Shown: positions 56,681 through 64,000 of the stretch, piece after piece | How positions within the stretch are numbered: position 1 is the first letter of the stretch | Layout: each line of letters starts with the position of its first letter | NCBI GenBank assembly: GCA_003260075.1 | Contig: QLIY01000001.1 | Coordinates: 124,001-188,000 of the forward strand | Origin: Phallusia mammillata | Lineage: Eukaryota > Chordata > Ascidiacea > Phlebobranchia > Ascidiidae | Length of the DNA stretch: 64,000 nucleotides | Reading direction: 5' to 3' | The notes under the pieces: model-generated | What the model was told of the DNA's origin: nothing | Database searches by the model: none | The model's input: only the letters and a program-made list of their open reading frames with translations | Translations under genes and position numbers: made by a program

Positions 56681-57057
56681 GGTTTCAATTTATTCAAAAC
56701 GAACATTAAATGAACTGGTAATGGCAGCTGGAGACTTTAAGTAAAGTTGGTTTGTTTCATACATAAAGCTTAAAACACACAGATCAAATCTACAAAAAAA
56801 CTTTGAATCAGGTTTGCACCAAATTTAAGAAAAAAATGGTTTGTTTGGAATCCTTATGATTTTAACCCCCCCCCCGGTTTCAATTTATTCAAAACGAACA
56901 TTAAATGAACTGGTAATGGCAGCAGGAGGCTTTAAGTAAAGTTGTTTCATAAACATAAAGCTTAAAACACACAGATCCAATCTGCAAAAAAACTTTGAAT
57001 CAGGTTTGCATCAAATTTAAGAAAAAAATGGTTTGTTTGGAATCCTTATGATTTTAC
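56681..57057. repeat. Tandem copy pair with 10-C spacer (56866-56875)
   Basis: GGTTTCAATTTATTCAAAAC begins both copies of about 183 bp, which differ by scattered substitutions and a short deletion (GTTGGTTTGTTTCATA versus GTTGTTTCATA). Confidence 0.85.
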
Positions 57058-59452
57058 TGTTCGTAAAAAACTTACACATCTATTTCTACCTGCTCAAGAC
57101 TAAAAGCATTTACACATGATGAAAAAACGGTCATATAATCCGATCACAGGACCGCAATAAACCTATATTTACCACAAATTGCCACAATAAACCAATATGT
57201 AGTCACGCCTTCGCGTTGAATCCACTTTTATACAGTGTTTTTTATAAACTGAAGAAGATTAGACAAAGTTTACTCAAGTAGGTGGGTGACGTATGTCCTG
57301 TGACGTCAGTACGCCTCCACATACGTCATCACATCGGCTGGAGCTGGGTTTGTTTGTTAGTTTAGCCTTCCAATGTAGCTGAGTTGGATCCAGTGAGGAA
57401 CCATAGCTCCTCAGTCAGTTATGGAAGGAAAGTTTAGTCCAAGTCTGTTTGGCAATGCACAGGAATGTTGATTCGATCGCTCCCTTTTTGTCGTTATACT
57501 TGAGTTATTTAGTACTGTATGAAAATGACTTTAGCTGAAGTTTCAGTCAGCTAAAGTCAGTTGTAAATTTATCTCCAACAAAAGAATCCGCAAAACTCAC
57601 AACAAACGTCTCAATTTGGAATTAAGTAGGTTTTGTAACATATCTTGTTAAGATTTGAAATCTTGGAAACCTATTTTTGTTAATTTCCGCCTTAAGTTTC
57701 CTTTGCAATATTTTTTTTAAAGTCGCCCGAAATAAATGTTTTGTTTGTTACTGCAATACTTACTAATGTTTAGTTTATTTTTGTTGTATTAACCAGTCAA
57801 TTTTTATTTTCCGAGTTTGAAATTTAACACTAATAAACTTGTGAAGGCAGCATTTATTCCAGACGTACCAAAAACCAATGGTAAGTATTAAACATTTTCT
57901 CCTAGCTTATTTGGGTGGTATATAAATTATTTTGAACAGTGTTGTGCCGGTATCAATACATAGGCTATGCAGTGACAAATATATGCTCGACCAAAGAAAC
58001 AAATAGTTTTTTTGGTTTCTAACACAGATGGGCAAATATCATCGTTTCAGTTCCAAGGGCTAAAGGAACATGTCGCATTCAGCCGGGCTTCAAGTCGCGG
58101 GTGAAGTCGAATATACAAGGTAGGTGAAGAAGTGGACAGCTCAGAGTAGTAATTCGGGCCGGGTAGTCTGACGTATATTCTCTGAGCGGAAGTTGACCAG
58201 ATAAAAGTCACCTCTGTGTTTTCTATACAGGAAGCTACTAGGCGAGAATTCATATAGAGGTTGTGCGAGTTGAAAGGTGCGTGATAATGTTTAGAGTTTA
58301 GAAAAAGCAGCGTAGAAAAATGCCTGATAAAGAGGACACGAAGTATAAAATATTGGCTTGCAGACTTATACAATACTGGATAAATATTTTTCTGTTGTTT
58401 TACCCGAAGGCCGTTTGTGCAGCATGTTGAGATAAAAGAAATTCGCGTTTTGATTTGTTGTTTTTTGTAATTCGAAAAGCGACAGGACAAAAGAAAATAG
58501 GTTTGCATTTGTGTCTGAGCAGAATGTGTGGCAAAACCAGGACTGCAAAATAACCATTTAAACAAATATCTGACAGCTACGCCTTAGATTGTGTCATCCT
58601 TCCAAAACAGAGCCAACAGGAAATCAACAATAAATGATGTCTGTAGTGATTGGAGTTTCAAATAGAATGAGTCAACATAGGTTTAGATGGACTTTAACGT
58701 AAGGTGGGAAGTAATGATAGGAATAACAGGATATAAACGAGGCGTCGTTACTTCCAACCAATAAGTGACTGGCACGCAAAACACACTCGTCACTTCCTTA
58801 ATGGACAAAGAATCAAAACACCGACAGCCTTAGTTAAGCTGTAGCGTACACCTCATTGTAAAGCAGCAGTTGTTCCCTAACTGTGTGCCGCGGTGTAACA
58901 TATCGCCATATATATAGTGTTCTATGACTTAATCACCAAAACAAAACATGCATGAAAATGTGTAAAAACTCTTTTTTTTCTTTTTGGCATTGAAAACCAA
59001 TGTTTTAAAACCCAGGACTGCTCATTATGCACGCATTAATGCTAACCGTGCCAAAATTTATGCACAGCACTAAACATGAATCTTATCAGAGCTACTAGTC
59101 CAAACACACGCAGAAATACGGACTTAGAAAACCTTTGCATAAAATAAATATTTCCAAGAAAATATGCAGTGAATCGGTCGCTTTACAATCTCAATTGAAC
59201 TTTGACGTCGTCGCGTTAATATCTACACATCAGTCACTTCCACTCTTCAAAAAAACATGACCCAACAATAACGCCACTACTAGTACAACAGCAGGAAGCT
59301 GGGTATTTTTCATTTTACTACAACTACGTCATGTCCATGGTGCATGAAAACAAACTCAGGTCACTTTGATGCTCACCCTGTCACCCTTCATTTATGATAG
59401 GTTTCTGGCGTTTCAGGCCTTAAAGTAGACAGGTTAGATCAGCGGTCGGCAA

Positions 59453-59545
59453 CCGCCGGGTCCGCGAGCACTTCGTTACCGGGCATTTTTTTCCAGGTTA
59501 AATGCTTTGAAACATTTTGCCTCATGTATATTTAGCAGCATTTTT
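59453..59545. mobile_element. Left end of a hAT-like element
   Basis: CAGCGGTCGGCAACCGCCGG is the typical terminal repeat of this family; the following CCAGGTTAAATGCTTTGAAACAT matches the element at 15615-15839. No right end was located. Confidence 0.5.
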
Positions 59546-60564
59546 GGTATAATGAGAAATAAATCTAGCCACAAAACCACAGTTGAGCAACAAGCGTCAC
59601 TTATTTCGAATTATTTCGAAGGCCAGTTTACAAAAAACAAAACAACAAATAAGCAAACGTGATGCATTGCGCCAACCCTACCCCAGGGTAATTTAATGAA
59701 TGGAACCAATTGCATTCATGTGACAGTGATGACTCATTAAGCCACGTGTTTTAGGAGTGCTCGCAGCACCCCTGTCGCCACTGCTAAGTAATAACTTTTT
59801 CACCATCTGTGGTTAAGCCTTTGACACAAACACGTGCCTGTTTAAAGCGATTCAACCCCTTATAAAAAGTTTTGGGTTCTTGAAATGCTACAGTACCTGG
59901 ACTTACGCATAGGAAATACATTGGTCCGAATAAAGTATGAATTGCTGGACCACTTAAACTAGAAAATGACTCTGTTTGAACAATACACAGCAGTGTTATG
60001 GTTCGTACATTGTGGCAAGGCATTAACGCGGTACTTAGACACAACAGGAAACACGCGTATTGTCATTGTGGCGGTCATACAATGTAAAGCGAAATTTTGA
60101 AGTGTATGACAAGCTTATGTAAAGGAGAAATCAGTAAGATGTATTCAAATAACAGCGCGTAGTGAGGTACAATGTATAGCAAAGCGGCTAGTTGATTTCA
60201 TATTACGAGCATTTTTAGTGATTCGAGAGACATGGAAGCGTAGTGTTATGGGATGGAGGTGATTTGTGTTGATTTCCTTCCCAATACAACTAAAAACGAG
60301 GGAAAACAACACACGGTAGGTTTTTTCCTCTGATTGAGCTGATTTTTTGTCACCTTGTGATGTTTAGTTGCTGCGCTGTGGCTCAACCAAAGATATTTAG
60401 TCAGTGACAATAGTGCAGAAAAAAGAGACAAGAGTGATAAAGTTTTAAATCAAAGGAATTAAGTATCCTTTTTGGTCTTTTTTCTTAAAGGTCAATAGGC
60501 CAATTAAGCCACTGATCTGTTCGCAGGCTGAACTGAAAAACTGTTTATTTTGTTTGTAGTCAAA

Positions 60565-63291
60565 ATGCTAGTGGCCTGGGTGTTGATCTCTGCACTACTG
60601 AGGGAAATTTGCGCTTTCAACGTTGACGTTTCATCCGAAGCGGTGGAAGTATTGAAGATCAATGTATCCGGGTCGACAGGGCCGCCTATTTATGCCGGAT
60701 ACAAACTAAGTGCGAAGGTTGACAACAAACATCTAAGGTAAAACTTTCACTTAATTTAACACTTAAAAAAACGAGCTGTAAATAATTGTTAGTTTGTGGT
60801 TTAAAACATTTTTTTTCTTGACTCACATTGTTTTGTCGTCGTTTCTGCATAAGATTACACATAAATAAAAACCAACTAAGTGGTATGCATAATATTTAAA
60901 ATACTGTTCAACGAACTACAATCCAGTCATTTAGGACAGTGGTCGACCACCACTGGTCCGCGGCCCGGTGCCGGTCCGTGAGGAGTTTGTTACNTTAAAG
61001 CAGTGGTCGGCAACCACTGGTCCGCGGCCCGGTGCCGGTCCGTGAGGAGTTTGTTACCGGGCCGCATAAAACTTGCTCAAGGTTCACATTGAATCAAAAT
61101 TGTAACAACTGCAATTAGTTTTCAGTGCCCGTGATTACTTCGGTTTCAAACCGGTCCGCAGTGCAAAAAAGTTGTCGATCCCTTATTTACGTCACTAAAA
61201 CTTTATGGATTAGGATATTACAAATGCAAATGCTACATCATGCTCAAGAAAATGTTAGTTAGTTTTACTTATCGCGTCCCTATGCCGAAAACGTAGCTAT
61301 CAATAACTGTCAAATATGTTATTATTAGTAGTATATTTATATTGCTAACTAAAGATTAAACAAATTTTTTCACGAGGAATATTTTAGCAATTTAGTCCTC
61401 AGACCACATTTTACACATGTGTCTTATATTGTTTAGGTTGCTTGTTGGTGCCCCAAAGTACGACCCCAATCCAGTGAAGCCTTACTTGACGAACGGTTCC
61501 ATCATTGATTGCAAAGTGGACTTGGCCCAATTTTCAACTTCACATTCACACAGTGAAAACCAAAGCACCTTGGTTGGAGGTGAGACTTTAAGCAGTTTTA
61601 GCAACTTTTGTGTGTTTGCCTTTTTCAAACTGTCCAATTTTCGGCTCAGAATAACCATTGGAATGTTCGTAGATTAAAAATACAGCAAAAAGTATCAAGT
61701 ATTGCGTATATATGGGACATTTTGTTTCATAACTTATACGACCAGTTTTCACACATACTAAAGCTAAATACATCCACCTACTAAATATGTCATTTTCTGT
61801 CGAAAACTAGCTAAATGTGCGACTGACGTGAGTTATGGTGTTAGTAGCTCTACCGTCATGTTCACGTATGCGTTTATCTTCCAGTATAAACTTGACTCGT
61901 AAATTAATATTTGTTCGTTTTCAAATACAGCTTCTTCGCCGATTCAACCAAACTGTTCTGTGTATCTGACAAACACCGAGCTGCCATTGGGAGACAACCA
62001 CGTGTCTGTTTCTGATTCGCTCGGCTTATCTTTCTTTCCAATCAACAATACGGAATTAACAGTAAGATTTACTTTGTAGAGCTCTTCTGGCACTGTATTT
62101 TAATACAATGAAGTTGATATTAAACCTGGCAGCAACAGCTTATGAACACTTAGTATGACAAGTGTCAAAGCTGATTTATACAGAATTAAATGTTGTTTAA
62201 TCTCTTAAAAATGACCAATTATAAAACAAAGTATATATATCTGCTCAACTAGGAGGTATAGTGAGTTGCTTCTGGTTTCAAGTCACTTTTTGCATTTAGG
62301 TTTGCACGTACAGCCGACAGAAGAAATGTTACCCAAGTTACTTTACACCCGGCGCTTGTTTCTCAAAAGCGAGTGTCTGGAAGCCGGTTAAGTGGAACGA
62401 AAAGCGTAAGTTACCTTCCCTTGTGACAAATAGTTCAAGGAGCATGTCAACCCTGGGTGTAATTGTATCCACAATCGAGCGTTTAGTGCCAATTGGGGCA
62501 TTAGTGATTGAAATTGGTTTATAACGGAAAGTCACAAATCTTTCCTCGAATAGAAGACAGGCTAATACTTAGCTGGCAAATTCAGCACATTCTTATCAGC
62601 TAAGTAATGTCAATATAAGTGACTGGAATCGTCTCTATTAGTACATCCTTATAGAAGACAGGCTATTGTCAACTTTGGCAAATCTGAAATCGTTTTTATA
62701 GATACATTTATAGGTTTACAAGTAGAAGGCATCTTCAATGGCCTGTTCAACTTGATTTAATAAATGTTTTCCATTGTTGACAGTATGTCATACCGAAAAC
62801 ATGTATTTCAAATCAGTCTGTTGGTATCTTTGACTTTAGTTTTCGCTAGTTTGCTACAAAACGAAACGCCACTAAATTTCGGATTGTCCATTAGGTTGCT
62901 TTCTCCACTTTGTCGATGTCATCTACGTAGTGGACAGTTCCAACTCAATCACTCAAGCTGAGTTCGACACCATGAAGAACGTGATGCTTTCGGTTTCCGA
63001 AGTTTTCCGAAACATTATCGGCGACACAACACAAGTTGGAATACTTCAATACGGGCAGCTCAACGGCAGAAAGTAAGTTCTATTTCGCGTTTAAGAAAGT
63101 TTAAAAGTTGAGCGTTCAAACCCCACCGCAGGCGCGTATAGCCATGATGCGCCTTGTGTGAATTCAAGTCTTTATTAATTACTTTGTATACGCTTTTCCA
63201 CTTATGATCCAACATAAAGGTAAAGGAATCAATTAAAGCACCTTTTGCTGGGCATATTGTTTTAAAGTTAAACATATTTCGCCTATGTTCC

Positions 63292-63389
<98 letters not shown>

Positions 63390-64000
63390 AGCAGTCATAT
63401 TTTCGCCTAAAAATATGACTGCTCGGTAATACGCTTACATATAGAGGTCACTAAAAAACAAAACAATATCTGCGCGAATACAAGTCGAAGACAATAATCT
63501 TAGGTACACAAGACACGGACTTGAAGACTGGTTTGACTAAAATAAATGCCAGTGATGTAGAATAAAACGTATAACTTTTATTAGGCAAACGTTTCGACAA
63601 AAATAATTGTCATTACTAGTAAAAAATGATGACAAGATTTTTTATTAAAACGTGTTTAGTTATAGTAAAATATTTATGCCCCCCCCCCAAGACTGGTTTG
63701 ACTAAAATAAATGCCAGTGATGTAGAATAAAACGTAGAACTTTTATTAAGCCAACGTTTCGACAAAAATAATTGTCATTACTAGTAAAAAATGAAGACAA
63801 TAGTATTTATTAAAACGTGTTTAGTTATACTAAAAATATTTATATTTAAACACGTTTTCACGGTTGGCATCGCACAACTGATCTGATATCTTTTCAGTAC
63901 TTTAGGAACACAAAAATAAAGATGTTATGTTTCTCAATTTCAGTCTGACATATCTATCCTCGAGCCCGAGACATTACCAAACCCCGGTGAGACTTGGAGA
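60565..64000 (+). CDS. Unit 7: integrin alpha N-terminal + I-domain, 3' partial
   Basis: Exons: 60565-60737, 61437-61579, 61931-62061, 62300-62405, 62895-63072, 63944->64000; phases agree. The signal peptide (LVAWVLISALLREICA) is followed by FNVDVSS, the classic mature start of integrin alpha chains, then YAGYKLS. Blade 1 has RLLVGAPKYDP; blade 2 has DSLGLSFF and a Cys exon (VCTYSRQKKCY...ACFSK). The I domain opens with MIDAS DSSNS and GDTTQVGILQYG. The window ends in the next I-domain exon, so the Thr loop, LLTDG strand and any body are out of view. The ATG at 60565 follows an acceptor-like TTTGTTTGTAG six bases upstream, possibly a 5' UTR intron or a trans-splice site. Confidence 0.87.
60939..61190. 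mobile_element. hAT-like repeat, left end duplicated around an N
   Basis: CAGTGGTCGGCAACCACTGGTCCGCGGCC at 61001 begins a copy ending near AAAAAGTTGTCGATCCCTT. A near-identical piece of the left end precedes it (60939-60993), joined by the single N of the window at 60994. Intron 1 of unit 7. Confidence 0.6.
62075..62150. repeat. Short repeat of the AGAGCTCTTCTGGCA family
   Basis: GTAGAGCTCTTCTGGCACTG and CCTGGCAGCAACAGCTTATG bracket a short centre. The first string recurs at 44615 and 48234, the second near 5340. Intron between unit 7 exons 3 and 4. Confidence 0.5.
63293..63388. other. 96-nt poly-C run, probable sized assembly gap
   Basis: Pure C tract in the intron between unit 7 exons 5 and 6, followed directly by a perfect hairpin. 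Treated as a gap of unknown true content. Confidence 0.75.
63388..63425. repeat. Perfect 16-bp inverted repeat, 6-nt loop
   Basis: CGAGCAGTCATATTTT (63388-63403) pairs with AAAATATGACTGCTCG (63410-63425) around CGCCTA. It touches the edge of the C run, so it may be a MITE end or a fold-back sequencing artefact at a contig end. Confidence 0.6.
63534..63832. repeat. Tandem copy pair with 10-C spacer (63679-63688)
   Basis: AAGACTGGTTTGACTAAAAT begins both copies of about 145 bp. Each contains ACGTTTCGACAAAAATAATT, so the duplicated piece belongs to the dispersed foldback family. Confidence 0.82.

Larger units (their letters stand above)
56458..60564. other. Spacer between units 6 and 7
   Basis: About 4.1 kb with no integrin body. 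It contains a copy pair (56681-57057), a possible 30-nt phase-0 microexon at 57851-57880 (HLFQTYQKPM, consensus donor), and a possible stop exon at 58051-58104; the last two are weak. A 172-codon minus-strand open frame (58047-58565) has no recognisable content. A hAT-like left end starts at 59453. Confidence 0.5.

Noticed and set aside
3416-63388. Poly-C tracts as structural DNA (i-motif / G-quadruplex)
   Set aside because: Lengths of 10-12 always between duplicated flanks point to an assembly symbol, not biology.
1-64000. CRISPR arrays, operons, bacterial promoters or rRNA genes
   Set aside because: Nothing of the kind is seen; the gene structure is eukaryotic throughout.
1-64000. Protein-coding genes on the minus strand
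   Set aside because: Minus-strand frames are short, overlap exons or repeats in shadow, and show no recognisable domain.

Overview
The window looks like nuclear DNA from a small-genome ascidian (Ciona-like tunicate). The evidence is AT-rich sequence, many short introns with GT-AG junctions (two need GC-AG), and an expanded family of integrin alpha subunits carrying an inserted von Willebrand A / alpha-I domain. The species call is inference. All recognisable genes lie on the + strand, head to tail.

Layout: seven homologous units. Unit 1 (1-4188) enters the window inside its I domain and ends at a stop codon shortly after it. Units 2 (8176-15391), 3 (17766-22593) and 4 (23837-28154) each have a signal peptide, propeller blades 1-2, a complete I domain with all MIDAS residues, and a short post-I-domain exon ending in phase 0 at a splice donor. 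None has a recognisable remainder of an integrin behind it. Unit 5 (29538-50267) has the same N-terminal exons followed by 20 more: propeller blades 3-7 with Ca-binding loops, thigh and calf domains, one transmembrane helix and a GFFKS tail. The 29 exons sum to 4,044 nt with every junction phase matching (1,347 residues). Unit 6 (52099-56457) is another N-terminal + I-domain cassette without a body. Unit 7 (60565-64000) is a close relative of unit 6 that runs off the window inside its I domain.

The main idea to test is a variable/constant arrangement. Units 2-5 share the same terminal phase-0 donor, and the only constant region in view begins with a phase-0 acceptor at 37625. Every complete I domain keeps the terminal Glu that, in known alpha-I integrins, acts as the internal ligand for the beta subunit, which makes little sense without an integrin body. 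Units 1-4 could therefore be alternative 5' cassettes spliced to the body of unit 5, and units 6-7 to a body beyond the window. The rival reading is that they are short secreted or decaying genes; unit 1 has a real stop, and units 2 and 6 have weaker candidate stop exons. RNA data would decide.

The assembly needs care. Sixteen short runs of 10-12 C each separate two near-identical copies of about 60-440 bp, several of them cutting through exons. Four runs of 44-96 C also occur. The most economical explanation is unmerged haplotype overlaps joined by a 10-base gap symbol that was converted to C. Introns and spacers also hold hAT-like MITEs with 8-bp target duplications, a pogo-like MITE, foldback elements and tRNA-like fragments.
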